DNA of 64,000 bases from Pisolithus tinctorius (taxonomy: Eukaryota > Basidiomycota > Agaricomycetes > Boletales > Pisolithaceae). Positions within the stretch are counted from its first letter, which is position 1. The number at the start of each line of letters is the position of its first letter. Where the stretch lies: contig JANFAH010000015.1 in assembly GCA_024663395.1 (NCBI GenBank), positions 558,001 through 622,000 of the forward strand, in the 5' to 3' direction. Shown one piece after another: positions 11,201 to 23,299 of this stretch. The notes beneath the pieces are model-generated. The model worked only from the letters and a program-made list of their open reading frames with translations, was not told the DNA's origin and ran no database searches. The position numbers and the translations under genes were made by a program.

Positions 11201-12096
11201 GGAATCATCCAAGAAAGGGTCAATGTGAGACAGACGCACGCCTAGCTGATACCGAATGACAGATCTGGTGTGGCTCATGATTGGGACTTTGTCGCGCCGG
11301 CGTTCTGTATATAGATTGTAGGAGGCTGGTGAGTGCCGGATACAACTGTAGCGGAGTTCGACATCCAGTCAAGTCCCACTTTCGTACCCACACGCGCACG
11401 GTCACAGGCCTTTTGGACACGCCACCCCAGGGCCTCCTAGGGCCTAACGATTTACAAGGGACCACTGTGCACAGATTGCTTGGAGAACCCAAATACCTAT
11501 CCCTCAATATACGTATCGAATGGAGTTCCTTTGCTCTGGGATGATGGTCTACCAACACTACCTATCCGGTATTAATCTGCGCTCATCTGCGTCACATATC
11601 CGTCGGACCGAAGTTACTATTGGCTACGATGTCAGGCACCCGGCCTGACCGTTCGATGACAACGCTGTCATGTTTTAATCTCTATAACCTCCAGGGAGAT
11701 AAGAAAAAGGTATAGTACTGTCACTTTTGTCTGGCCGTCCAATCTGAGATTTGGCAGGGGCCTGAGACAACTTGGGACCGCGAATGAAAATGGAGACGGT
11801 CATGTTTCTATTGTGTCGTGTGACGAGGGACGCTGCGGACCGGCCTAACGATCGTCGACCTCAGAAAAACTTAGCAGGCCTAAAGCCCTGGTCGCGTTTG
11901 TAAAGTGGCAGCTAGGGTACGAAGAGCGGAAATGGAATTAAATCCCTCCCAATCAAGACCTCTTTCTATAGTACATCATAACTCGACGCAGAAGAACTCA
12001 TCACGTACTTGTACATTTCAATTGACATAGAACCCTTTCTTAGACCAACAGCTTCATCGTACAAATAACACCACAACATCCGTTCCTTTTCCCGCA
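8226..12096. other. unresolved region, possible intron-rich minus-strand gene
   Basis: Minus-strand frames here look partly like protein, for example around 10907-11278 (hydrophilic, with HRYRG), 10318-10812 (with GLFFSDLANKS) and 9453-9965 (with TPIPSKGETRFSDGNG). I could not join them into a model or assign a family. The same strand just upstream carries a gene made of tiny exons, so a similarly shattered gene could sit here, or a decayed one. No RNA gene or repeat was recognised. Confidence 0.25.
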
Positions 12097-15000
12097 TCAA
12101 TACTTGAGGCGGGTCACAGTCCTCGAAAGGTTGTACGCCGCCGAGATCAACGTGACATGCCTGTACATCCGAAGCCGAGCAAGAAGAGGCAAAACCCCCA
12201 TGTCAAAGCTATCCACACCTCTAAAACTGTAGGTAGAAAAACACATACGTGAATCCTTGCACCGCATTTCCAAGTCTATAAGACATAGGTCTGAACAGCA
12301 GCTCAACGACATTCAGCAGTGAAAATGACTCACGCATCTCCGGCATCAGATATTTCTTCCGTACAAAGACCCACATGGTTAGAATAAAGCAAGAAGTCCT
12401 GTTGGGCATTCCAATCATATGCACAATCCCCTAAACGCTGCCGCGGAACTCCGTACCTCAAACATTGCAATCGCACGGGTTAGCAGCGGTCGGTCGTACT
12501 CCCCAGCTCGAGTGAGCGCCTCTACACACCTGCGAAAGGGAAGTCCAATATTAAGTGAAGAAAGGATGCGGATAGACAGAAGCCATCGACTGACCAGAGA
12601 GTACAAAGACAGAACGTTCCCTCTTTACCGCCAACTCCATCGTCCGTCTTGGTGACGTCGTAGCGGTAGACGAGATTCTGTCGAATAGTCAGTACAAGCT
12701 CAAATCAAGCCGCATTTGAACAATGACTCGCATTGGATGTTAACCCTCCCCTCTCCGGCGACTTGAGTATTTGCTTGAGGGTGCTCACGAACCTCGGATC
12801 TGCCTAAACCCACATGAAATCAGCCTGACCGTTAGTAAGATGACAACATGAAAAGGAAACCATGCGCACAGGAGCCATGAAGAAAACAAGAGGCATGATG
12901 AGCACAGCAGAATCGAGCACGTCTGTCTCCTCGTAGCTTTGTCCGAACACCTTGAGCGTAGGGTTCCAGGCTTTCGTCATAATTTCTTCGTAGAGTGCGT
13001 CACGTGTTGCATACCAAACCGAGCGTTGTGGACATGGAAGGGAGCGTTTTTCGACAATGCGAATTCCTGCCATAGTGCATTTGTAAACAAGTACTTGAAC
13101 ACAGGCGTGGTAGCAAATTACCTCGGTCGATTGCGACCCTTACGAATGGTTACTTGTCAAGGTGAACAGGAGTACAGTGATTAGAACAACGTACCACAGC
13201 ATGATCTATGCACGCAAGCTGTCAGCTGAAAGCACGACAGGATCAAAGCGAAAAATCTGACCTTGGAATACTGAACCCCGCACAGTTCAGTGGAAGCGAC
13301 GATCAAGGGCATGGGATTCAGCGTACCGTAAAATGACGGTCTTTACCCCGGACCTCCCTGTGATAAGCACATACAGACTCAGACTCGAGACTTCTCTTCC
13401 TGGCTCGGACTGACCATATAGACCTACGAACAAGGAACACCGATGCCATTAGTCCATCGGGTTTTCGTATTGCAAAAGTAAACCTCACAAGTCAGGCTCG
13501 CGGCAATGATCAACGACGTCTGCCGGGTTGAAGGGATAGGATGAGTGCCGCAAGGAAATACGTTTGGAACTGCTCTTACAATCTACGCTGGTAAACTATC
13601 GTTTGAGTACGACGTAGGTACCGATGGCGTGTGCAAAACTTACAGATCCCGCACGAGTACCCTACACCACGGATTATACGATTCTTGACAGTGGGTTCGC
13701 ATCTTTAGTCAAACAACAAGCTTACCATGTGTCATATCCCTATGACGTTGTAGTGGATGAGCAGCACTCCGCCTGAGGAATCTATAGAGACGTACCAAAG
13801 GTCGACCAAACTGTTTGGGATTCGATGCAATGAGTCGCTGGGGGAAGCAACGAAGATGCGCTGGCGCACCTTCTGACCCAAGTATATACAGTCCATCCTA
13901 ATACGAAATGTTAATCATAGGGAAGAGGGAAGTGAGTGGGACGCGTGCAGTTCGCCGTATATGTCCTGCGTGCATGTGTCAAACGCCAACAGCACCAGCG
14001 ATGCAAGCACGTGCACTTACAAGCTGAGTGTGATTTGCAGCTCCGTTTCCAATTCTGTGTCCCATATTCAGCCAAAGCGATAACAGATCGGAAGTGTGCT
14101 TACCTGACAGGTTTCGATCCTTTGTGTCCGTCTAAATGGGAAAGTTCGATCTCTGGAAGGTCCTTGCCACCTAATTGACCATGACATAGATCAAACACCT
14201 CGTACGTTAGATGCATACCGTGAATCGTGTACCTGAGACTCAGTCAGTGACCCCGACGACGAGTTGTAAAAAGTTGCCCATACATGATCTGCAAGGATCC
14301 ATCAGGATTCTTATCTCTCAGTCTGTCGAAAATAAACTCCAGATATGCTGGCCCAATCTCAGAATCCGGTCCCCATGACAGTTGTAAAAGCAGAACGTAC
14401 CATTGGCTTCCTGAGTAAACCCGAGACGTATAAGTGCATAAAGTGTGAATGACGAGTCACGGATCCACGATGCACTGTGATTCGGCCAAGTTTAACTTCG
14501 AAAAAATTAACGCAAGGAATACAATCATACCGGTAATCCCTAATCGGGTAATTGAATGCAAATCAAACATAGATGGAATGCACTCGACGACCTACCAGTT
14601 CCTAGTGCCACCAATGTACTCTGGAAGGCTAAACGTGGGGCTTGCGACGACCGCACCTGGTGTCAAGAGGTTGGAAACTGCAGTCCGCACAACAGCTTCC
14701 AGCTTACCCGTGGGTTCATATATCAACAATTTGAGGGCAAGAGCACTTCGGTTCACAGCTTCCCTCCAAGACCCTTGATATGTAGACTTGCGTATCCAGT
14801 TGTTCCAGTACTCATGGGTTAACTGAGTGGTAGTCTTTTCTTAGATATGATCAACAAAAAGCGACGACAAGTATCGCACATGGAAGAGCTGTTCCAGAAA
14901 ATCCTGTGGCAGTAACAGCTTACTTCAACATTATCACACAAAACGTAGGGTGACGAACCGCATTGAGCAAGGGGTCATCTTGCGGCCTCATCTTCGAGGC

Positions 15001-16271
15001 ACCCGCAATCAAGACTAACCCAAATAAGGCACGCATCGCCTCATCATGAGAAATACTCACCTTCAAGGGGGATACCCAACCTGTCTGCGAGTTCTTGTGT
15101 GGGCCTCGCCTCTGGGGCACCCACCCTTTCTGGGCATATTCTCAAGATGAACGTGACTCTCTGACCCTCAACGAGGGACAGGTTACAGCACACGGCCGGG
15201 CCAAGATGTCCTTCTTTCGACAGGTCTAAGTAGTCGATGTTCACCTCTGGCTCGGGTAGGTTATCGAGGGTAGCCTCTGACACGTAACGCAAGTCGAGCT
15301 CAAGATTGGGAGATTTGAACCGCACTTTCTTTTGGTGACAGTACTCGACGGAATCGTCAGGCAGGAACTCAGTCGTGTGCTCATCACGAGCATAGTTGAA
15401 TGCAGGGGCACATTCCATTCTGAGAGAGGCAACGCCACGGATGACCTTGGTCGTGTGACTGAAGTAAATATGCGCCACTGTGGAACACAAATTGAGGCGT
15501 ACCTCGACCCGCCGGATGAGCCAAAACAATGGAGGGGCCGAACTGTCACCATCATTCCCATGGCGAGGTAAAAAATCTTTGGTGCTCGTGTGAGCGGATC
15601 CCATATGCCAAGCAAACTTTGTGGAAACTACTACCTGTCACGTTAACTACGCCCTCGTCGTTGAGGAACCTACATATAGGATAGTCATAAGCAGCTGTCA
15701 ATGGCCCTCCCATGTGGCTGTCAGTGTGACTTACTTTGTTTGAAGAATGTTAGAATTAGGTAAATAGTTTTGTTTCGTGGCGAATGGGACAGTTGGCGTG
15801 ATAGAGAAATGGCCGCCCTATTAGGTGGGATATATTCGTAAGCCAGTCAACAGAAACGAAGAGGGCTGACCTTGTACTTGTCAAGTATGCGTGCAAACAC
15901 GGACGGCGAATCGAAGTTTGGAATGCAATAACTTTCGACTTGTGACAGACAGGATGAAGTCAATCTCTGTACAATATCACGAGCGTCGAGCACAAGGCAG
16001 GGTGGCGAAACAGACTCCCTGGGGGTGGGAAACGCTAGTAAAATGCTCCGAACCCACCTGAGCCATCCAAGCTAATCTATTGAAATTTAGCTCCGCTCAG
16101 CACTGATTGACATGAGCACGAAAAGACACTTACGAGTGCAGCTGTTCTCAAATTGCCGATGCTATGTGACTGAATGAGATAAGTCAGCTCGGAAGGAGTA
16201 TACCATACACACATTGCGTGGTCTGCAATTGGGATGTAATCTCGTTCTACAGTTGGATCTCGTACGTTCAT
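12097..16271 (-). CDS. GH15-type glycoside hydrolase (trehalase/glucoamylase-like), 37 exons
   Basis: My spliced model has 37 exons totalling exactly 2070 nt (689 aa), every junction in phase. Exon tops and ends include 16209-16271, 16134-16169, 15871-15938, 15061-15445, 14708-14822, 12870-13066 and 12097-12160. Family signatures in order: [144 protein letters not shown]. This is the fungal/bacterial GH15 group with an N-terminal non-catalytic domain, an (alpha/alpha)6 barrel acting on alpha-glucosides. No signal peptide, so probably cytosolic. Several exons are only 8-19 nt. Two introns use GC-AG (starts at 13948 and 12731). No broken exon was found. The first splice (16209/16169) is the least certain. 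Confidence 0.85.
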
Positions 16272-17470
16272 GATGATAAGCTAGACTGATGATCGACGAC
16301 GATGAGTGGTAGCCATACGTGCCACGCTGGCGCTGATAAGCCACGAATAAACGCCAGCCTGACTAATAACTTTGTCATGGCATATAGACTTTCTCGGACC
16401 AATCACTGTGCGTTTAGCTATCAGACAGTTGTCAGCTGAGTCTATATACTCATAGTCGGTACAGGGAGAGAGAAATGGTAACGTTGCTCTCCAGCGCAGA
16501 AGGTTAGGCTCAGAGATTCTAGCCCTCTGAGATGGTGGGGTCGGTGGGAACGCCGGAGCGAATATGTTCAGCACGTCAAACGGGGAAACATCGCTGCAAT
16601 ACCCAAAATTCCGCTAGATTAGTAGTAGTACAGGGGGCCCGTCACGTTCGTCGCGAATATGTGCACACACGTTGCTGCAAGACCTGAGTGTGACAGGACG
16701 TGAAAGTTTTGCCTACAACGAATCAGACGTGCGCGCATTTTAGCATAGGTATGTAGACCAGGCCAGGCTTTGCACTGGCTTGTTGTCAATGACCCTTCAT
16801 TGGACTCCAAAGTCCGGGTACGAGAAAGCTTGTTGTTACGGTCGTCGGACACATCGGATTTCATTTAGCACGGTTGCTGGGCCAACCAAGTGGTATGGCG
16901 CTGTAGATTCCTGTCGAGGGTAACTGTGAGCCGATCACAGGGCGGAACCTGGGCCACTGCCCTCCGTTTGTCATCAAACGGCCGCATCATGTGGGTGTGG
17001 CAACCTGACGCACGTGTGTATTGCACTGCAGTTATGGAGGGCGACCGACGGAAACGGATCGCCCCGGTTACAGTACTCGTTATTACTGTGAATAAAAACG
17101 TGAAATATTCAACATGGACAGACACAAGCGACGCTCAGAAGCACTTACCACTGTCAACTACAGCATCATGGGACTCTGAGAGTGTTGACAGGCGTCAGCA
17201 TCAACGTTCGGCTTCGGTCCAAAATCCTAAAACCGACAAAGGGTGCCGGTACCGGGTTATGTGTAATGTTACCGAATACGGTATCGGCCTACTTTTGAAG
17301 TTCCTGGGTTCCTTGCCCCAGGGCTCCTATCTTAGTGTGTAGGCTCCACGGCTAAACTCGGGTCCAGTTGAGATTATTTTACTAGCCTAATTTTCAACGC
17401 CCTTGCAGAAACAGATAAAGAGTGGATCCAATGACAGTCCAACACCCAGGCTTCCCATTCCCCTCTCACC
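16272..17470. promoter_or_regulatory. divergent intergenic region, GH15 gene / phosphate transporter
   Basis: 1.2 kb between divergent starts. A plus-strand frame (16890-17342, 150 codons) has no recognisable domain and I do not support it as a gene. The region should contain both promoters. Confidence 0.35.
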
Positions 17471-19836
17471 ATGACGGATACCGAACAAGGACACCCTCCA
17501 GTCCGTGCGGCGCTCCAGGACTATGAGCGCGACCCAGGTAACAAGCCCCCCTACGTGCTCACTTTTGCCGAAGTAAAGCTACTGGGTATCGCCGGTGTAC
17601 GTCCTCCAATCGCTCTCTACAGAAAATAACCCCTGACGCTATTCCTCGTACAGGTCGGATTCTTCCTCGACGGTATGCTCACATCGTCTTCCTTGATGTC
17701 ACTCCTCGGCTGACCATCCCGCAGCTTATGATCTGTTCATTATCAACGTCAGTGTCTCTGCGCCAGCCGTTTCCCATTTCGTTTACCTATATTCCATTCG
17801 CAGCCCGTCTCCACCATGCTTCAATACAGACTTTACGGAGGTAAAAGTCTTCCAAACAACCTCCAGGGTGTCTTGAAGGCATCAGCCAACATTGGAAGTG
17901 TCATTGGTCAATTCAGTTTCGGTACGTGTGCACACGACCTCTTTTTCAAACTCGTTTTCAATTTCTGTCCCACGTCGCCTCCAGGTTACATGGCGGACGC
18001 TCTCGGCCGTAAAGCTATTTGTATGTGGATTCCCCCTGTATTAAGATGACCCTCGAGAGCTCAATATCATTTTAAGATGGAAAAGAACTCATGCTCATCA
18101 TCTTTGCAACGATTATGTGCATTTCATGTCCAACGAGTCAGTATTCCGAACATGTCTGATTACGCGCCACTGACGTCTCCTCAGACGACCTATCCCCTGA
18201 CAGTTGCTTGATATGGCTCACTATTTTCCGAGTCATACTCGGTATCGGAGTCGGTGGCGACTATCCCATGTCCGCTTCGGTCACCAGTGATCGGGCTGTG
18301 ATCCGCAAACGAGGTACCCTTCTTGCATACATATTTGCCAACCAGGGATGGGGAAGTCTCGTCGGCAGCTTGGCCACTATCATCGTTCTTGCTTGTTACA
18401 AGCATGTCATGAATGATGAAGGCGAAACGTCCAAGGTCGATGGGGTATGGAGAATCGTCATCGGCCTCTCATTGATTCCCGCCTTCGGAACATTATACCA
18501 ACGTTTGACCCTTCCCGAAGCTGAGCGTTACAAGAAAGCCAAAAATGCTACTGCATTCGAGATAGACGATGTCAAGGAACTCAAAGAGGGTGGCAAGGTG
18601 TCTAGTCTTACCGAAACCGTCGAAGAAATCCCTGAGGATATCCAACGGAAAGCCCACTTCGGGGGTATGTATCATAATCGGTTCTATTTCTCCGCTCGCA
18701 ATGATCTGATCGGCATCCAGAGTTCATAGAGTACTTCTCCGAATGGCGACATGCCAAGATCCTGATCGGTACTTGTACCTGCTGGTTCCTGCTCGATATC
18801 GCGTATGTTTTTGTCGCGTTGTGCCTCGGGAGTAATACTGATCCATGTTCAGTTTCTACGGTATCAACCTGAACCAGAACGTCGTACTCGAGTCGATCGG
18901 ATATGACGGCAAGACTGGGACGGATTGGGAAAAGCTGTTCAAGATTTCTACTGGAAACATCATTATCACTGCTCTCGGATTCGTGCCTGGTACGGCCAAT
19001 GTTTTAGTCGTCCGCAGGAACTCCTAACGCAGCATGTAGGTTACTATGTCACTGTCTTGACAATCGAGAAGCTCGGCCGGAAGGTTATTCAAATTCAAGG
19101 CTTCCTCATGACTGCCCTTTTCTGTACGTGACACCAGTCCCCGCATTCGATGCGGTACTCATTCTTGCTTCAAGTGGGCATCCTTGCTGGCAAGTTCACA
19201 AGCTTGGACAATGCTTCGTTCATAGTCTGCTTTGCATTCCTTCAGGTGGGTTCTTCCCATGCATGTTTTGCATCACCCTGATCTCCACCATCCAGTTCTT
19301 CTTCAACTTTGGGCCTAATGCGTGAGTGACCCCTGTTTCCGCAGGCCATTTATCCTAACCCCGCGTCGCCTTTCTTCTTCGCCACGCCCAGCACGACATA
19401 TGTAAGGCTCTCTCTCCCTACCAACTTAGCTGGCTTTACTAATTACATCTCGTAGTGTTACCCGGCAGAAGTATTCCCCACCAAATACCGTGCTACCGCA
19501 CACGGTATATCTGCAGCATGCGGAAAAGCCGGCGCCATTATCTCCGCTCTCGTGTTCAATACTCTTACATCGTCGATCGGAACGCCCGCCGTGCTTTGGA
19601 GTAAGACCTTGCATTATCCTCATTTCGCAGCGTCGCTGACAATAGCATGTAGTTTTCTTCGGATGCTGCCTTGTTGGATCTGGTACGTTGTCTCCTCTTT
19701 CAGATCCGCAGTGCGACATGCTAATACCACTGACTTTAAAGTCTTCACACTACTACTCCCCGAAGTCGCCGGGCGCGATCCGGATGCCATCCTTGCCGAA
19801 GAGATCAGAGAAAAGCGACTGCATCAGAGGCGCTAA
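17471..19836 (+). CDS. high-affinity phosphate/H+ symporter, Pho84-like (MFS)
   Basis: Sixteen exons join in phase to 513 aa: 17471-17596, 17654-17672, 17725-17747, 17804-17921, 17985-18020, 18077-18136, 18185-18664, 18721-18802, 18853-18989, 19040-19123, 19175-19245, 19296-19321, 19392-19401, 19456-19600, 19653-19682, 19742-19836. Signatures: [13 protein letters not shown] in TM1, [15 protein letters not shown] after TM2, the phosphate-symporter motif [13 protein letters not shown], a central acidic loop with [29 protein letters not shown] and [12 protein letters not shown]. The length matches fungal PHO84/PiPT proteins (12 TM, plasma membrane, PHO-pathway induced). One exon (19392-19401) is a 10-nt microexon encoding the middle of PNATTYC. 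Confidence 0.93.
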
Positions 19837-20309
19837 ACCTGTAGCGTGTAGCGCGATGCGTCTAATGGCAGTACATGAAGCCCTTTTTACTAACTCCCCT
19901 ACGACCAAGTGTCGTTCGTTGTACATACACTATGACATCCCACCTATATCAAAACATTTTTTCTCTGCTCTAAAATGGTCCATTCGGCATGTGTGCATAA
20001 CGCTCCGTTATTTCGCTCGCGGCATCTTTTCATTCATCTCATTCGGAGATAGATCTAGCTGAAGTCAAATCAGAAAATCCCAAACCGGGGTCGCAAGGCT
20101 GCCTGCCGTTAGTCTCCCCTAGGCAAACCAAAGACTCGACGGATAGCAATCATTCCCTTGCCTGCCGTATTTCCAATCTAATTGGCAACTTGATTGAGGA
20201 TCGTTCCGTGGGTCCTACAACTTTAACCCCCCTGAAAATAAGTGGTAAGCCAAAATACATTCACTCATTTAATGCCTCCATTCTATTCCTTCGTATGAAT
20301 GTGAACCCC
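19837..20309. other. intergenic, no gene seen
   Basis: 3' flank of the phosphate transporter. No coding or RNA feature recognised. Confidence 0.35.
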
Positions 20310-21050
20310 TGACAATGATTGGAGAAAACGTCGTAAAGGGATCTCACGTGACCACAATGTAACGGTATCACTAATACAAGTCCGAGAGTCGGTTTGCCTT
20401 CTGCTTGTCATCGCGTGGAGTCTTGGCTATTACTCTATTATTACCTGTCGTAAGTTCTTAGCTTGGGTTTCATGAACTCTCGTGGGACAGGCGCAGCTCC
20501 AACTTCCCAGTTTCCCCTTAGCAACGGTTGACATTGCAGGGAAAAAAAACTGTCACACGAAACGAGTGCTCACACGACCACCAGGTAAACATGTCAGTGG
20601 TATCCCTGCAAGTCCGAAAGTCACCGAGTCTGTCCTTTGCCTACTTATCATCACACGGAACCCGCAGTCCCTTCCCTACAACCCTTCTGATGGTTATCTT
20701 GGGTTCATGAACCTTCGTGAACTCCCATGAGTCTGGTACCGTTCTGAGGTTCCCGTTCTGCCTGACAATGATTGACACTACAGGGAAAGAAAACTGTCAT
20801 ACGTCGTAAACGTGCTCACGCGACCACAAAGTGGTATTCTGGGGTATCTGTAAGTCTGTCTTCTGCATGTCGCCGGGTTGACACCACAGGAAAAAAACTG
20901 TCACACGTGGTAAACGTGCTCAGTGACTGAGTGCTCACACGACTGCAAAGTAGGCGTGCTAGGGGCATCACTGTAAGGAAGCTGGGTTCGTCTTCTGCAT
21001 GTCATCGGTGGAGTCCGCGGGAAGACAACTTCTAAGTTTGCGACAATACT
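20310..21050. repeat. degenerate tandem repeat, about 4 units
   Basis: A block recurs at about 20313, 20527, 20765 and 20878. Each unit carries a version of TGACA..CAGGGAAA.AAACTGTCA, then GTAAACGTGCTCACACGACCAC, then a GGTATC and a TCTTCTGCATGTC-like end. Units are roughly 105-215 bp apart with indels, so this is an old, diverged direct-repeat array. No coding content was seen. It lies between the phosphate transporter and IRG copy 4. Confidence 0.6.
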
Positions 21051-21807
21051 CGTGTGACATTGAGTGGATGTAGGTGCATTTAAACTTATGGGGTATATTT
21101 TATGCAGCTCCTGATGTGTACATGGGATGTTGATGGGACATGACAGCATCAAGGATCAAGGCAGGGACAGGCTTCCGAATGTTCCGCCTACGGAAGCAAC
21201 TGGCCGGCTTATGTGTTCAAAGTACCTGCCCCCATTGTCCATCCAACCACTTTCATTGCTACTTGCGACGATAAAATCTTCTGGCTTTACTTCCTGGGTC
21301 TCCTTCACTAAAGGCGAATTTCGATGCCGCCTGAGCATCCGTTTTCACGTGTTATCAAAGTGGGTCACAGGTCTAAATACAAACCTGTGCGACACAGTGA
21401 TTTTGAAATTGATCACACTAATCTGTGCCCATGGACTGGCGTTCACTACAGTTCCCGTACGCAGAGAGGAAATCTAGAGGGCGACGGAAAGCACAGGAAC
21501 GGCTGATGGAATTACCCAAACCCATTTGCGAGAAGGTAAGGATTGGTTAGCGGTGAAATTGTAACGGTGGACAGAAACCTTGCACGGGGAGGCTCGTAGG
21601 TGATTGTCTTGAGATCTTTCAACCACAAGTACAGTGTAGATTTACAAGCTCACAGAACATGAAGTGTACAAAGCAAACGACGCTACTGGACTAGTTCAGA
21701 AGTATCCCTGTAGGTGGAACGAAGAAGCCCACAAGCAGCTCAGCTGAGAAAAGTCGGCAGATGTGGAGGTATTGAGAGCGCCGACGCCAAACCCGCCCGA
21801 TAGCGTG
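21051..21807. other. intergenic, no gene seen
   Basis: 3' flank of IRG copy 4. Only short unsupported frames. Confidence 0.35.
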
Positions 21808-22788
21808 TCAAGCAGGGCGCTCCAAAACGCAGCGGCGAGAACGAGCCTCCTCGAGTAAGTCTTTCATTAACTCAAGTTCGTCAATGATCTCTGGGGAAAG
21901 CTTCCGCCCCTTCGTCACGGTAAGTAGATTCTTGTTGGAAACGATGTAAACCTTTTGGTGCGGTAGATTTGCTTCTTGGAGGTTGCGTTGGACAGTGGCC
22001 CGCGTGGCCGTAATGAACTGCTCACGCGCCTGGACGTACATTGACTGATATTGCGCACCATCGTCTTCGTCAGGGTCGTACCCCATATCGTCTATAATGT
22101 TGCGGATATGCGAGTCTGCCTTCGAACGTACAATGTACGTAGGAATTTGGAAGCGTCTGCAGTTGGTCAGGATGGCAGCATCCGTCTGGGTGAAGCGGTT
22201 GTCGAAGAGGACAATGATGCAGTCAAAGACAAAGAGACCTTGGTTATTGAAGTATAGCCAGTCTGGCTGAGAAAGGGTCCCTGCACCGGGAATGTCATAC
22301 CAAACGAAGGGATTGTCGGAATTGGGGTCCGGGTAACGACCGATCGTGGATGTCGTTTCCACAACACCCGCTCCAGCAGCACCCTGGTCCTTGTTACGCA
22401 GTCCACGGAGAGCGTTGATCAAAGAAGACTTGCCAGTTCCGGCAACCCCTGCGACAGCGAAGTGGAACATGCCCTCCTGGTATTCCACCCTGACTTTCGC
22501 TGCCCTTACCTCTTCCGGAGTAGGCAAGATGACAGGCTGGATGCCATTTCTAAGCCGCTCCTCCGCATCCCGCCGAGCCGCCTCGGCGGCCTCTACTTTG
22601 TCCGTGGCAGCTCTATCCGCTGCTTCCTGAGCAGCCTTCCTCACGAAGTCTTCCGGACTCTCAGCTTTAATAATGGCATCTAAAGTCGGATTTGCGGTTT
22701 TAGCGCTCTTCCGAATCGACAACAGAATGGCTATCATGAATTTTATCATCCCAATGAACATGGGGCCGACTGGCACGACTTGTCCCAT
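21808..22788 (-). CDS. IRG-like GTPase, copy 4
   Basis: Intronless, 326 aa, starting MGQVVP (Gly2 kept, but Pro at position 6 rather than Ser, so weaker as a myristoylation signal). A hydrophobic segment (about 8-25) precedes an Ala/Glu-rich stretch (about 45-90). Then come P-loop GVAGTGKSS, TGVVETT-type G2 (here AGVVETT), G3 DIPGAG, G4 RSKAD, and C-terminal LLEEARSRRC. All GTPase motifs are intact. It lies 18 kb from the other three copies on the minus strand and is closest in layout to copy 2. Confidence 0.85.
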   Translation of the reverse strand: MGQVVPVGPMFIGMIKFMIAILLSIRKSAKTANPTLDAIIKAESPEDFVRKAAQEAADRAATDKVEAAEAARRDAEERLRNGIQPVILPTPEEVRAAKVRVEYQEGMFHFAVAGVAGTGKSSLINALRGLRNKDQGAAGAGVVETTSTIGRYPDPNSDNPFVWYDIPGAGTLSQPDWLYFNNQGLFVFDCIIVLFDNRFTQTDAAILTNCRRFQIPTYIVRSKADSHIRNIIDDMGYDPDEDDGAQYQSMYVQAREQFITATRATVQRNLQEANLPHQKVYIVSNKNLLTVTKGRKLSPEIIDELELMKDLLEEARSRRCVLERPA

Positions 22789-23299
22789 TGTCTAGGAGGA
22801 TGTTTAGTTGAGCCAGCTGGAAAAAGTACATGTGTTGGGACGTACTCTATGCGAGATGAGAAGCGAGATGAGGGCAAGCCTTGCAGGTTTGGGGGTCGAG
22901 CTTTATATGCACACAGCACGTCTTATCTAGTCCCATCTAAGTTCCAAGGATCACCAAATCAGTTCGCTTGTGGACTGTGCGGACGGTGTACGGCGATATC
23001 TATGGAAGGCCGGACAATCGCGCTGCCGAACAGGCATGTACTCTCGGTGCAACGCCGGAGTGCATCAAGATTCAAGAATTTCGGACGACAGGACTTACAG
23101 TCATTGGCAGTCGCGTCGTCAACTCCCTCTCACTAGGTTATAGTGTTTTAGTACGCTGGACATTCGCTGACGATGTTGGTATGATGTGGAAGACTTCGGG
23201 AGACCCTGCATGTTGGACTTGGGCGCGCCTCACCTCACGATCTCCTACTTGAATCTTGGGGGAAGTCATTGGCATTGCTTACTGCGAGACTCCGTATGA
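22789..23299. other. intergenic, no gene seen
   Basis: 5' flank of IRG copy 4 and upstream flank of the decayed HNH-like gene. Nothing recognised. Confidence 0.35.

Noticed and set aside
13587..13595. A 9-nt exon at 13587-13595 in the GH15 gene
   Set aside because: It leads to a TGA in the next exon. The 8-nt exon at 13580-13587 fits phase and restores the LVDYVVDH family text.
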